Source: CAVYHJ01 sp963768165 [NCBI: uncultured bacterium]
GTDB taxonomy: Bacteria; UBP4; UBA4092
Direction: 5' to 3'
Length of the DNA: 64,000 bases
Assembly: GCA_963768165.1 (NCBI GenBank)
Contig: CAVYHJ010000026.1
Coordinates: forward strand, 868,001 to 932,000
In this document: one piece after another, positions 26,873-35,258 of the stretch
Numbering within the stretch: the first letter of the stretch is position 1
Layout: each line of letters opens with the position of its first letter
Notes under the pieces: generated by a model
Databases searched by the model: none
Told to the model about the DNA's origin: nothing
The model's input: the letters and a program-made list of their open reading frames with translations, nothing else
Made by a program: the position numbers and the translations under genes

Positions 26873-27924
26873 CGCAAGAAACGCATCGGGTTCAAGGGAA
26901 CATCATTCCGTCGGATTTCAAAATGGACATGAGGTCCCGTGGAAAGTCCGGTACTGCCTACATAAGCAATTAATTGACCCCGTTTCACCCATTGTCCTGA
27001 CTCCGCCACAATTCGTGAACAATGTGCATAATAGGTAGAATAATCATTCGCATGTTTAATGATAACGCACTTGCCCATGAGACCATACCAATCAGCATGT
27101 TCCACGTGCCCGCTTTGTGCCGCGTAAATCGGTGTCCCCAGTTCAGCCGCAATGTCAACGCCACGATGGAACCGCGTACCGCCACCCATCGGATGCTGCC
27201 GGTAACCAAAACCCGAAGTGACATGACCGTTGACCGGCCAACCAAATCCGCTTTGACTGGCTAACAAAGATTTATTCGGCTTGGCATCAGGAATAAAAAT
27301 TTCCTGATTTTTTGCCAGGGACTGATTTTCATCAAGTCCGTTGGCTTCTCGAATTTTATCAGCCTTCACGGAAAACTGTTTAGCAATCCGTTCAACGGTT
27401 TTTCCCGAACCCACTTTATAGAAAACTCCGTCTTGGGACGGGACTCGTAACGTTATACCCACTTTTAATTTGGATTGGGAATATTGTGGATTGGCAGCGG
27501 CTAATGTATCGAAAGTAATACTATTCTTCTGAGCAATGGATTTCAGAGTCTCTCCGGACTCAACTACATAAGAAGACACCTGAACCTTGTTAGAATTCGG
27601 TATATTGGCACTGTTTTGTTGAGACAATTGATCCATGGTCAACGGGGAGATATGAAGATTACTGTTGCTACCATCCGCATCCATTGGTTCTGAACCGGCA
27701 TATTGATTATCCGTTTTTGACGGCGCTAGCAGATTGTCCCCTATCCACCATCCCGCAATGACACAAACCAAGATAACCCCAATCGCCAGAGACATATATT
27801 CATAAGGATCCCAGCTATGCAATCCCTTATGACCTCTGTCTTTTTTCCCTACTGATTTGAGAAATTTAACTACAGGTTGGCTTTTCAATTTTTGCTTGAA
27901 ATCGCTTTTCTTTTCAAAAAGCAT
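26869..27924 (-). CDS. Membrane-anchored LysM + M23 peptidase (NlpD/EnvC-like)
   Basis: 351 residues. A cytoplasmic N-terminus (about 45 residues) precedes one membrane segment (about 46-64, MSLAIGVILVCVIAGWWIG). Then come two LysM repeats (VVESGETLKSIAQKNSIT and YKVGSGKTVERIAKQFSV) and a C-terminal LytM/M23 domain: GYRQHPMGGGTRFHRGVDIA (His and Asp zinc ligands), YAAQSGHVEHADW and GPHVHFEIRRND (the HxH motif). All zinc ligands are present, so unlike E. coli NlpD it may be an active endopeptidase. Likely role: peptidoglycan cleavage in cell separation. The promoter is at 27975-28004, only 15 bp from the inserted IS1380 element. Confidence 0.93.
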   Translation of the reverse strand: MLFEKKSDFKQKLKSQPVVKFLKSVGKKDRGHKGLHSWDPYEYMSLAIGVILVCVIAGWWIGDNLLAPSKTDNQYAGSEPMDADGSNSNLHISPLTMDQLSQQNSANIPNSNKVQVSSYVVESGETLKSIAQKNSITFDTLAAANPQYSQSKLKVGITLRVPSQDGVFYKVGSGKTVERIAKQFSVKADKIREANGLDENQSLAKNQEIFIPDAKPNKSLLASQSGFGWPVNGHVTSGFGYRQHPMGGGTRFHRGVDIAAELGTPIYAAQSGHVEHADWYGLMGKCVIIKHANDYSTYYAHCSRIVAESGQWVKRGQLIAYVGSTGLSTGPHVHFEIRRNDVPLNPMRFLR

Positions 27925-27974
27925 TGTCCTGTTTCCCCTTTCCCCTTCAGTTGTCTCGCCTAAAAATTATACCT

Positions 27975-28004
27975 ATTATGAAACCACCTTTACCCATTTG
28001 TCAA
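27975..28004 (-). promoter_or_regulatory. Sigma-70-type promoter of the LysM/M23 gene
   Basis: Minus strand TTGACA (28004-27999), an 18-bp spacer, then CATAAT (27980-27975). It leads into a 5' untranslated region of about 45 bases with GGGGAAAGGGG before the ATG at 27924. The IS1380 left end begins at 28020. Confidence 0.65.
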
Positions 28005-28019
28005 GCTTTTTTAATTGAA

Positions 28020-29607
28020 CCCAAAAACCGAAATAGAGAATTGAAATCATGAAAGGACTGTTCTAAAGAGTGTAACTCCGTTAGAAAACGGGTTATTCTC
28101 TCTTCCTTAACACGCTGAGAGGATAAAAAGATGATTCAAACATCACTCTTGGGCAATTGGGGACAGAGGGGTAGTGTCATTGAGAATAGTGAAAGCGAAT
28201 TAGTCGGTTATTCAGACCGATTGCAAGCGTTGACGGAATCGTTGAAACAAGTGTAAGTAGGGAATGGGAATTTTGAGGAGGGTTTCTCGTGCATGCCGTA
28301 CCACCTTACCGGCAATCCCTAGGAGTTCCCAACGCAAGGTGGCAATGGTTTTTCCCCACCAGCCCTTCCCCAGAATCAAGCGCTTGATGGCGATGGTGAG
28401 ATTGTAGGCCAACACCCCCAAATGAAAAAAGACGGCATTGGCGGTGAAATCCTGACAGGGAACATACTCCATCCCAAACCCATTCTTGATTTCTTTATGA
28501 TAATTCTCCGACTGTCCCCGCTGACGATGAAAGGCGATCATCTGCACTCCGGTCTGCTGGGTTTGATTGGTTGCAAGGGCATGGTAGAGATACCGGGAAG
28601 AATCAAATAACTCCGGTTGGGGATTGACCCAACGTTGCACCACCAGAGTAAACGACTGGGGCGTCTTCTCCATGCAATGCACCGTGACAGCATACTCTCG
28701 ACCCGTCGGTTGGTTTTGTTCATTCAAGAGCGGTTTCCAGTCCTCCTCGGGAATGGCGGCAAGGGTGGCTCGCACCGCCGAATCCAAATCCGCGGTAATA
28801 CTAAAAGTAATCTGTTCGGTCTCACAGTAATTGAGAATCTCTGAGCGATAGGCGGCGGAGTCACTGCGGAAAGCCCCCAGCTTCTTCTTCCGGCGCTTCA
28901 ATAAAGTTCGGGTTCTCTGAATCTGTTCTAGAATCCCTACTGCCGGGGAAGTATTCCCTGGGCGGTAATCGGCGGTGACACATAGATCCAATTCCGCCAA
29001 ATAGCCCAGCAGGGCTGAATATCCAGGAAAACCCGCATAGGTCCACGGCGTTCCCTCTTTCTCACTTTGAATCAAGGTGGCATCCACATCCAAGGTAAAT
29101 TCTTTCCAGGAACTCTTCGCAATGACCTTCCCGGCTAACGCCTCATTCACCGCCTTTAAAGCGGGTATCCATGTCTCTCGTCGTAGCCACAGACGGATCG
29201 CATCCGAGGTGGGGATTTGTTTCCACCCGCATAGATGCACTAATCCCGCATCCCGCTGAAGCTCTCGAATATCCTCCAGATGTTTTCCTCCTCCACAGAA
29301 CATCAGGACCAATGGAAAGACATACTGTTCCGGCGCATACCCTCGATTCGATCCCGGTACCGGAAAATGCTCCCGCACACTCTCCACTATCCCTAAGCGT
29401 ACGGCCGTTTCATAAAACAATCCTAACCCCGCATGTCCTGTCAAACTCTCCTGTGTCCCTCCCAGTTTATATTCTACTTTTTCTTGTGCTATCATCTCTC
29501 TCAAGCCTCCTTGGTTCTCACCCGTTGGGTGAGTATCGTTTTTTCGCAAAAACATTATACCATCGAGGCTTTCTTTTATTCCTTACATTCCTATCTCGGT
29601 TTTGGGG
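28020..29607. mobile_element. IS1380-family insertion sequence, apparently complete
   Basis: Terminal inverted repeats: the left end CCCAAAAACCGAAATAG (from 28020) matches the reverse complement of the right end, CCCCAAAACCGAGATAG (ending 29607), at 15 of 17 positions. The same 7 bp, AATTGAA, flank both sides (28013-28019 and 29608-29614) as a direct repeat, consistent with a target duplication, although IS1380 elements usually make 4-5 bp. It is 1588 bp with one transposase gene on the minus strand and about 190 bp of non-coding DNA after its stop. Confidence 0.85.
28212..29495 (-). CDS. IS1380-family transposase
   Basis: DDE transposase of about 427 residues. Matches to the family are the N-terminal TGHAGLGLFYETAVRLG block, PEQYVFPLVLMFCGGGKHLEDI, the first catalytic Asp in FTLDVDATLIQSEK, GAFRSDSAAYRSEIL (second Asp), and the C-terminal RGQSENYHKEIKNGFGMEYVPC, whose Glu is the third acid. 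It ends with AVFFHLGVLAYNLTIAIKRL. The open frame begins at an ATG at 29555, but the ATG at 29495 has AGGAGG nine bases upstream and is preferred. The frame is undamaged and the flanking repeats match well, so the insertion may be fairly recent. Confidence 0.93.
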   Translation of the reverse strand: MIAQEKVEYKLGGTQESLTGHAGLGLFYETAVRLGIVESVREHFPVPGSNRGYAPEQYVFPLVLMFCGGGKHLEDIRELQRDAGLVHLCGWKQIPTSDAIRLWLRRETWIPALKAVNEALAGKVIAKSSWKEFTLDVDATLIQSEKEGTPWTYAGFPGYSALLGYLAELDLCVTADYRPGNTSPAVGILEQIQRTRTLLKRRKKKLGAFRSDSAAYRSEILNYCETEQITFSITADLDSAVRATLAAIPEEDWKPLLNEQNQPTGREYAVTVHCMEKTPQSFTLVVQRWVNPQPELFDSSRYLYHALATNQTQQTGVQMIAFHRQRGQSENYHKEIKNGFGMEYVPCQDFTANAVFFHLGVLAYNLTIAIKRLILGKGWWGKTIATLRWELLGIAGKVVRHARETLLKIPIPYLHLFQRFRQRLQSV

Positions 29608-29742
29608 AATTGAAAATCAATCTTTTTTACCAACTGTAAAGATACCCAGTGATGAATTTCAACCAATTCAAAATCCTGTCCAGACGGGCTTGAGTTTTGC
29701 TAAACTGGATATAATTTATGAATCAATGGAATCCTATTCCTC

Positions 29743-30876
29743 ATGACGTATACACAAATTATTTATAAGAGCGCGTTTCGGAATAAGCGCCGGACGACTT
29801 TGACAGTGGCGAGTATCGCTTTTTCTTTGTTTCTGTTGACTACCCTGCAAACGGTTCTGACGGAATTCGACCGAGCCTCCAACCATGACACCACCCATTT
29901 ACGATTGGTGGTTCGCCGGTCTACTTCCATTGCCGATCCTTTGCCGGAATCCTATATGGAAAAAATTCGCCATATTCCTCATGTAAAATACGTCACAGAA
30001 TTCACCTGGTTCGGCGGATATTATCTGGAAGAGAAGAATTTTTTCGCTAATTTTGCGACCGACCCGAATACATTTTTCGATGTGTTTTCGGATATCACCG
30101 TGGACAGTCATACCATTGAGATTTTCCGGCATGAACGGGTTGCCGCCATTGTCGGTACGAAATTAATGAAACGGTATGGCTGGAAAATCGGAGACAAAGT
30201 TACTTTGAAGGGTGAAGTGTTCCCGGTGGATTTGGATTTTATTATCCGGGGAACCTATCAAGGACCGGATGAAACCGTATTTTTCTTCCGGCGGGATTAT
30301 TTTGAAGAAGCGCTCGACTGGAAAGGGTGGGTCGGGTCGATTTGGCTCAAAGCGGACGATCCCGATAATGTACCTTCCGTCATTGCTGGTATTGACAACC
30401 TGTTTAAGAATACATCCGCGGAAACAAAAACCGAGACGGAAAAACAATTTAATCTGGATTTTGTATCCATGTTGGGGAATGTTAAAGGACTTATCACGAA
30501 TATTTCTCTTGTGGTAGTTTTTACTATTCTACTGGTCTGCGCTACGACCATGAGCATGTCCATACGGGAACAAATCAAAGAAATTGCAGTATTAAAAACC
30601 CTGGGATTTCAACGCCATACTATTTTTTTCCTGATTATTTCGGAAGGGATAACTATTACTTTACTGGGGGGAATTATCGGTTGTTTCGGCGCGAAATTCT
30701 TATATCAGACGTTCGATATCGCGAGCATGATCATGATGCCGCATTTTGATGTCGTGCCGAATACCATTTTAATGGGAATAGCTGTCTCTATCGCATTGGG
30801 CATTATCAGCGCGGCATTCCCTGCCTATAATGCCGTGCGTATTCCCGTAACACAGGGGTTGAAACATATCGGATAA
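29743..30876 (+). CDS. ABC transporter permease, FtsX/MacB (LolC-like) family, first of a pair
   Basis: 377 residues: an N-terminal membrane helix (about 20-40), a large extracytoplasmic MacB-PCD-like domain (about 45-245, with IVGTKLMKRYGWKIGDKVTLKG), then three C-terminal membrane helices including the FtsX motif region SIREQIKEIAVLKTLGFQRHTIFFLIISEG. It ends at AFPAYNAVRIPVTQGLKHIG. Such proteins work as dimers with a separate ATPase, in lipoprotein sorting, peptide export or envelope stress functions. No ATPase gene is next to it. A perfect TATAAT (29710-29715) lies upstream without a clear -35. The gap to the second permease is 3 bp. Confidence 0.88.
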   Translation: MTYTQIIYKSAFRNKRRTTLTVASIAFSLFLLTTLQTVLTEFDRASNHDTTHLRLVVRRSTSIADPLPESYMEKIRHIPHVKYVTEFTWFGGYYLEEKNFFANFATDPNTFFDVFSDITVDSHTIEIFRHERVAAIVGTKLMKRYGWKIGDKVTLKGEVFPVDLDFIIRGTYQGPDETVFFFRRDYFEEALDWKGWVGSIWLKADDPDNVPSVIAGIDNLFKNTSAETKTETEKQFNLDFVSMLGNVKGLITNISLVVVFTILLVCATTMSMSIREQIKEIAVLKTLGFQRHTIFFLIISEGITITLLGGIIGCFGAKFLYQTFDIASMIMMPHFDVVPNTILMGIAVSIALGIISAAFPAYNAVRIPVTQGLKHIG

Positions 30877-30879
30877 ACT

Positions 30880-32049
30880 ATGGCTGCAATTCCTATTTCA
30901 TATAATATACGAAATTTGCTGATCCGCTGGAAAAGTACGGTCATGACCGCGCTCAGTATCGGGTTGGTGGTGGCGGTATTCATTATCATCATGTCGCTGT
31001 CACAGGGATTAAAAAATGCTTTTGTGACGACGGGTGAACCGTTAAATGTCTTGGTTCTTCGACAAGGGTCTACCGCGGAAACGACCAGTTTTGTTTCCAG
31101 GGATGCCTATCGCATTATCAAATATCTCAAAGGGATTAAAAAATCACCGACGGGTGAACCCCTGGCAGCCGGCGAATTAACCGTATTAATGGCTGTTCCG
31201 GTCATTGGAGAGGATAAAGTCTCAAATGTCATTATCCGTGGAGTCTCCCCTGAATCATTCATTATTCATTCGCGGGTACGAATTGTCGAAGGGCGAATGT
31301 TTACGCCGGGTTTGCGGGAAGTCATTGTCAGCAAATCACTGACACGACGGTTTCAGAATACGCAAATTGGCGATAAAATTCATATTGGAAAGGGGTTATG
31401 GACAGTCGTGGGACATTTTGATGCCAACCGCACTGCGTTCGATTCGGAAATATGGTGCGATGTGCTGGAAGTCAGTCCGGATTTTGACAGGGAGAGCTTT
31501 TCATCCGTGATTATTCGCTCAGAAAATCAGGATTCTTTGAATTATCTAGTCAAAAAGATTTCCGACGATCCGCAATTGAATTTGAAAGCGCTGGGAGAAA
31601 TTGATTATTACAAATTACAGACATCTGCAGCCTTACCGCTACAAGTATTGGGCTTTTTTCTCGCCATTATTATGTCCATCGGTTCCATTTTCGCAGCTAT
31701 TAATACCATGTATACCTCGGTCGCCAACCGCACAAGGGAAATTGGAACGTTGCGAGTTTTGGGATTTACCCCAAAAAATATTCTCCTGTCCTTTGTAATT
31801 GAATCTGTTCTGCTTTCTTTGGTCGGTGGAATTATTGGATGCGCTCTTTCTTTAATCAAAAACGGCACATCGACTCATACGGCCAATTGGAAAACTTTTA
31901 GTGAAGTGGCATTTCAATTCCGGGTAACTCCCCATCTAATGTTGGAAGGTCTCCTATTTTCGGTCATCATTGGCACAATTGGCGGACTCCTGCCCGCTAT
32001 CTCCGCTGCTCGAAAACCTGTCATCGCCGCATTGAAAGAGATTGATTAA
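30880..32049 (+). CDS. ABC transporter permease, FtsX/MacB family, second of a pair
   Basis: 389 residues with the same topology as the gene before it: a helix at about 20-40 (VMTALSIGLVVAVFIIIMSL), an extracytoplasmic domain to about 265 with GVSPESFIIHSRVRIVEGRMF and EVIVSKSLTRRFQNTQIGD, then three helices with SVANRTREIGTLRVLGFTPKNILLSFVIESV, the FtsX coupling motif. The C-terminus ISAARKPVIAALKEID is typical. It would form a heterodimer with the 377-residue protein. The partner ATPase must be encoded elsewhere, or was lost when the flanking IS elements arrived. The short hairpin after the stop may end the transcript. Confidence 0.88.
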   Translation: MAAIPISYNIRNLLIRWKSTVMTALSIGLVVAVFIIIMSLSQGLKNAFVTTGEPLNVLVLRQGSTAETTSFVSRDAYRIIKYLKGIKKSPTGEPLAAGELTVLMAVPVIGEDKVSNVIIRGVSPESFIIHSRVRIVEGRMFTPGLREVIVSKSLTRRFQNTQIGDKIHIGKGLWTVVGHFDANRTAFDSEIWCDVLEVSPDFDRESFSSVIIRSENQDSLNYLVKKISDDPQLNLKALGEIDYYKLQTSAALPLQVLGFFLAIIMSIGSIFAAINTMYTSVANRTREIGTLRVLGFTPKNILLSFVIESVLLSLVGGIIGCALSLIKNGTSTHTANWKTFSEVAFQFRVTPHLMLEGLLFSVIIGTIGGLLPAISAARKPVIAALKEID

Positions 32050-32051
32050 AA

Positions 32052-32082
32052 TCTCGCGAGTAAAATCAATTGAGCCGCGAGA
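32052..32082 (+). terminator. Weak hairpin after the ABC permease pair
   Basis: TCTCGCG (32052-32058) pairs with CGCGAGA (32076-32082) 3 bp after the permease stop codon, with a 17-nt loop. It is followed by ATTT rather than a full T-run, so termination strength is doubtful. Confidence 0.35.
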
Positions 32083-32195
32083 ATTTCAACTAACTTTGAC
32101 ACATCTTTTGGAAAAGCAAATTAATAAATTTCCTCCTATGACAGCTATAGTATTATATTCTTATGTCATTGTTTTATCTAGTGGTTTGGGTATAA

Positions 32196-32259
32196 GCATA
32201 AATCACCTTTAATCTCCGTCTAAAAAGCAGACTCCGATAGGAGAACAGGTGATTTATGC
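32196..32259. repeat. 13-bp perfect inverted repeat enclosing a second stem
   Basis: GCATAAATCACCT (32196-32208) is repeated in inverse at 32247-32259 (AGGTGATTTATGC). Between them CTCC/GGAG and GTCT/AGAC can pair, so the 64 bases can fold into a nested multi-stem structure. No coding sequence covers it. It could be the end of an old insertion element or an RNA structure. Confidence 0.6.
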
Positions 32260-32433
32260 CCATTTCTTGATACGAAGACTCCTTGAACGCAAAAAGCCCA
32301 AGTTAAGATGACAGCCTAAAAACCCTGAAAAAGACCTGAAAGATATTAAAAGGAGTAGTGAAAAAGTGACGGTGCAAATACGGCCTCGATACGGAGACAG
32401 TGTGTAGTCAGCTTTACATATTTTAACCTCATA

Positions 32434-33828
32434 TTAGTAACGGTTATTAAGATGAATAATTAGATGTCCCTGAAAAAGTTTCTTTTTTAGATTGTAGGAC
32501 ACAAAGAGGGAACTTTGGGAGAGAGAAAGGAACCTCCCGAGCCGAATTTTCCAAAGGACAAAAAGAAGCTTCCTTAGAAGCTTGCGGATATTGTACCCAC
32601 ATCCGCAGAGGATCGCATTGATGTGATCGCCGTGGGTTCCCTTCAGATAGTTTCGTCCTAACCATCCATCGGTTTTGGCATGTCCGATCACGGGTTCAAT
32701 CGCACTCCGGCGTTTAATCCATCGAATGACCGATTCTTTGAGTCCGGATAACTTCCACCGACTGAGATGAATCGTAGCCTCTCCCGCATAATCGTGTCCC
32801 CGATACCCTTGATCCGCATACACCTCCTGAGCTTGAAAATGTCCCAACCGCTCGGCCTGTTTCAAGGCCTGCTCTAAGGTATGTCCGTCATAGGGATTCC
32901 CGTGAAGCGCTTGCATGCCTACAATGAACGGATCTTGAGAAGTCGCTACCACACTCACCTTGCAGCCAAACTCATATTTCTTATGGGCTTTACCTTTGGC
33001 GATACATTCCACCTCCGGGGCATGCAAACTATACAGTTTCGGAGAATCCTCTCGCTTTTGCTCCAACAACCTCTGGGCCATGGCTAATTCCGGTCCCAAT
33101 ACCTCCCAGAGTTCCTCCCGGTTTGCCTTCAGGACCTTCCGACCTACATCCCGACTCACCCGTCCCAAGTACACCTTTAACTTCTTCCATTCCTTCTGCG
33201 CCTTCTTCCCCTTACGCCCATGGGCATACCGATGATACAAAAATAAACTCTTCTTGGCTTTGCGGGTATAGCTCTGCCGCAGTTCAATCCCTTCCTGGTG
33301 GCACAGATTCACCAAGCGTTGCAACATCTTCAGGTACAGTTTCGCATCCGTGGGATAGGTAATTGCTTTCTCCTGCACCGTCGTATCCACATTCAGTTTG
33401 GCCAACTGCCTCCGCTTCAAGGCACCCGTCTTCAACCCTGTGGTAATGGTCACCTCTAAGAGCTTCTCCATCTTCTGTTGCTGGATCCGTTTACGCCATT
33501 TACTCAATAAGCTGGCATTCAGGAAAAGCTCCCTCTGAAAATACTCAAACCCACAAAAGTATTGCCAGTACGGATTTTCCGCCAAGCGCTCCACGACTTC
33601 CTCATCGCTCAAGTGATAGGCATGCTTTAAATAATGGATCCCCACCAGTAATCGAATGGGTTTGCAGGGACGTCCGAAATCCGGACAATAACACCCCGCA
33701 AAGGCGGCCTCCAGTTCTCCCCATTCCATCTGATGGGCCAGTTGAATTAACGGATGGCGGGGATTACACAGACTTTTTAATTCTCCACTAAATAAATTCT
33801 CTTGTGTCGTATCGGTCAATGGAATCAC
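32434..33828 (-). CDS. IS5/IS1182-superfamily DDE transposase
   Basis: 464 residues from a GTG start (33828) with GGAGG 8 bases upstream. Family features: N-terminal DUF772-like block PIRLLVGIHYLKHAYHLSDEEVVERLAENPYWQYFCGF, a first catalytic Asp in AKLNVDTTVQEKAI, FGCKVSVVATSQDPFIVG, DGHTLEQAL, the second Asp in EVYADQGYRGHDY, and the C-terminal Glu in RRSAIEPVIGHAKTDGWLGRNYLKG. The frame passes through the left inverted repeat and stops only at 32434, about ten codons outside the predicted IS end, so its last residues (HLNNRY region) come from flanking DNA. Confidence 0.92.
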   Translation of the reverse strand: MIPLTDTTQENLFSGELKSLCNPRHPLIQLAHQMEWGELEAAFAGCYCPDFGRPCKPIRLLVGIHYLKHAYHLSDEEVVERLAENPYWQYFCGFEYFQRELFLNASLLSKWRKRIQQQKMEKLLEVTITTGLKTGALKRRQLAKLNVDTTVQEKAITYPTDAKLYLKMLQRLVNLCHQEGIELRQSYTRKAKKSLFLYHRYAHGRKGKKAQKEWKKLKVYLGRVSRDVGRKVLKANREELWEVLGPELAMAQRLLEQKREDSPKLYSLHAPEVECIAKGKAHKKYEFGCKVSVVATSQDPFIVGMQALHGNPYDGHTLEQALKQAERLGHFQAQEVYADQGYRGHDYAGEATIHLSRWKLSGLKESVIRWIKRRSAIEPVIGHAKTDGWLGRNYLKGTHGDHINAILCGCGYNIRKLLRKLLFVLWKIRLGRFLSLSQSSLFVSYNLKKKLFQGHLIIHLNNRY

Positions 33829-33940
33829 TCTAAATCCTCCAGATATTTGTATTTATTTCAATATACCTGGTGATTTTAACATGGCGAGAAAATCATTTCT
33901 ATCCCATCTTTATTGTTCTATTTCCCTTTTTCAAGGACGA
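32464..33940. mobile_element. IS5-type insertion sequence
   Basis: Left end GATGTCCCTGAAAAAG (from 32464) matches the inverse of the right end, GTCGTCCTTGAAAAAG (ending 33940), at 13 of 16 positions. Both ends are bordered by TAATTA, which can be read as a short target duplication but is also a palindrome, so the exact boundary is uncertain by a few bases. The length of about 1.48 kb suits this family. It contains one transposase gene and appears inserted into the older repeat-bounded segment 32300-34408. Confidence 0.75.
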
Positions 33941-33960
33941 CTAATTATTTAAATTACCCC

Positions 33961-33989
33961 TTGACAATTCATTTTTTTTATACTATATG
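33961..33989 (+). promoter_or_regulatory. Sigma-70-type promoter reading into a hairpin-rich segment
   Basis: TTGACA at 33961-33966, a 17-bp spacer and TATATG at 33984-33989. Downstream (about 33996-34200) lie several possible stems: CCCAACATTCTGTTGGG (34006-34022), GAGTTTAACTC and GCGTTACCAACGC, then GAGGAG and an ATG at 34201 opening only 17 codons. I recognise no riboswitch family. The non-genic stretch 33829-34570 otherwise holds only the transposase upstream region and the short frame listed next. Confidence 0.5.
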
Positions 33990-34204
33990 CGTTGGTTTGA
34001 ATTACCCAACATTCTGTTGGGAAAAAAACTGACAGCGAGCTCGATTCATTCCTTAAGAGTTTAACTCCTCTAAAGAAGACTGAGCCTTGCGGGTCGACGT
34101 TAAAGTTATGGTGCCTTGGAGCCCGAATAGGAGAATCGTTCTTTTACCCGCGTTACCAACGCGAAGTAAATGGAACCAAAAGAAATGAGGAGCTTTACGT
34201 ATGA

Positions 34205-34375
34205 GTGGCAGGCGAAAGCGTCTCACGTGTATCGAAAACTATGGATGTTTTTAGAGGAGTTTTTATCAAATATTCAGACCCTCGGCTTAAAGTCGGGGTA
34301 CAGACATACAAGGAGTACAAGAATACTCTCGAGAAGATGGCTAAAATTCCGTTGCCGGATTATGAGCATTTTTGA
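34205..34375 (+). pseudogene. Short protein-like frame, possible 3' relic of a lost gene
   Basis: An open frame of 56 codons ending at TGA 34375. Its composition looks protein-like (GVFIKYSDPRLKVGVQTYKE, then KMAKIPLPDYEHF) in contrast to the other frames. There is no credible start: a TGA lies directly before its GTG. An ATG at 34201 with a GAGGAG site opens in a different frame and stops after 17 codons, so a frameshifted original gene is possible. I do not recognise the family. Confidence 0.3.
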
Positions 34376-34570
34376 AGAACACAACATATCACGCTGTCAT
34401 CTTAACTTTGACCTTTGGTACTGCGTCTCTTGTTTAACAAACAAAGACTTATATATGCCCCTGTAAATCAATAGTAAAATTAATAATTTTCACGGATGTT
34501 TTAAGTAGCTACTTTCATTGGGAATGCCTATTTTGCGAGGAAGAAGGGATTCACAGATTTATTTTAATGG

Positions 34571-35227
34571 CTAAGATTCTTTATGGCAGAGTGTCCCAAT
34601 ATACCATGCATGCTTCACGGGAAAACTAAAAGGATAGGTTACTATCTTATCGATAACCAGTTCTTTTTTAAGAACATCAAGAATTTTGGTATGGTTGGAA
34701 GGGTGATATTTATGATAATTGGGAAGCAATATAGCAATAAACAATAATTTTAGAAGTATATTTTCCACAGGAAACCCTAGATATATTTTTCCATTCAGCT
34801 TAGTGACTCTTTTTAGTTCTTTTACAGCAGTATTTACATCTTCGACATGTTCCAAAACACTGATTCCCACTGTACAGTCGAACATATTATCCTCAAATGG
34901 CAAATTGGTAACCGAGGATTGATATAGTTTGATTCTATTCCGAATACCTTCTTTTTCAAGCATGTGATAAACCGCGTCTAATTTACCATGGATATCCGCC
35001 CCATAAAGCATACCCATGGTTCGACGGGCCAACTCGGGAAATAATAAACCACTACCATATCCCACATCCAACAACGTAGTAAATTTTTCATCTCCCATTA
35101 ATTGTAAAATATAGTCAACCCTATGGCGGAAAAGGGGAGCTAACGGAAATGGCCAATAATAAAATAGAACCGGATCACCGTTACTTGTCCGGATTATGTT
35201 TTTTTTAGGTGGTAAATAAAAAGACAT
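34571..35227 (-). CDS. SAM-dependent methyltransferase
   Basis: 218 residues, class I Rossmann methyltransferase: motif I TLLDVGYGSGLLFPEL, the acidic end of strand 2 in YGADIHGKLD, NLPFEDNMFDCTVGISVLEHVED (motif II/post-II) and ELKRVTKLNGKIYLGFP. A hydrophobic stretch near 160-175 (ILLKLLFIAILLPNYH) may sit in or on the membrane. The substrate is unknown; context suggests a lipid or glycan intermediate. It lies 31 bp after the stop of the upstream YfhO gene on the same strand, with a TATAAT 8 bases before its ATG, hinting at an additional leaderless transcript. Confidence 0.85.
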   Translation of the reverse strand: MSFYLPPKKNIIRTSNGDPVLFYYWPFPLAPLFRHRVDYILQLMGDEKFTTLLDVGYGSGLLFPELARRTMGMLYGADIHGKLDAVYHMLEKEGIRNRIKLYQSSVTNLPFEDNMFDCTVGISVLEHVEDVNTAVKELKRVTKLNGKIYLGFPVENILLKLLFIAILLPNYHKYHPSNHTKILDVLKKELVIDKIVTYPFSFPVKHAWYIGTLCHKES

Positions 35228-35241
35228 GAGTAAATATTATA

Positions 35242-35257
35242 CCCTTTTTAAAAAGGG
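35242..35257. repeat. 16-bp perfect palindrome between YfhO and methyltransferase genes
   Basis: CCCTTTTTAAAAAGGG occupies half of the 31-bp gap. It could be an operator or a weak attenuator, and on the minus strand it directly precedes TATAAT. Confidence 0.4.
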
Positions 35258-35258
35258 A

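Larger units (their letters stand above)
32300..34408. repeat. Outer inverted repeats around a nested IS, probably a broken older element
   Basis: AAGTTAAGATGACAGC occurs at 32300-32315 and in exact inverse at 34393-34408. The IS5-type element (32464-33940) sits between them. Without it the two repeats would be about 630 bp apart, which suits a small element or MITE-like remnant that was later interrupted. The right part holds a promoter, a run of small hairpins and a short protein-like frame. No transposase of the outer element is recognisable. Confidence 0.45.

Noticed and set aside
32196-32259. Integron attC site
   Set aside because: The nested inverted repeats suggested it, but the required RYYYAAC/GTTRRRY ends are missing and no integrase or cassette array is present.
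34170-34466. 98-codon plus-strand frame in the IS island
   Set aside because: Its composition is not protein-like, and a better frame (34205-34375) overlaps it in the same segment.
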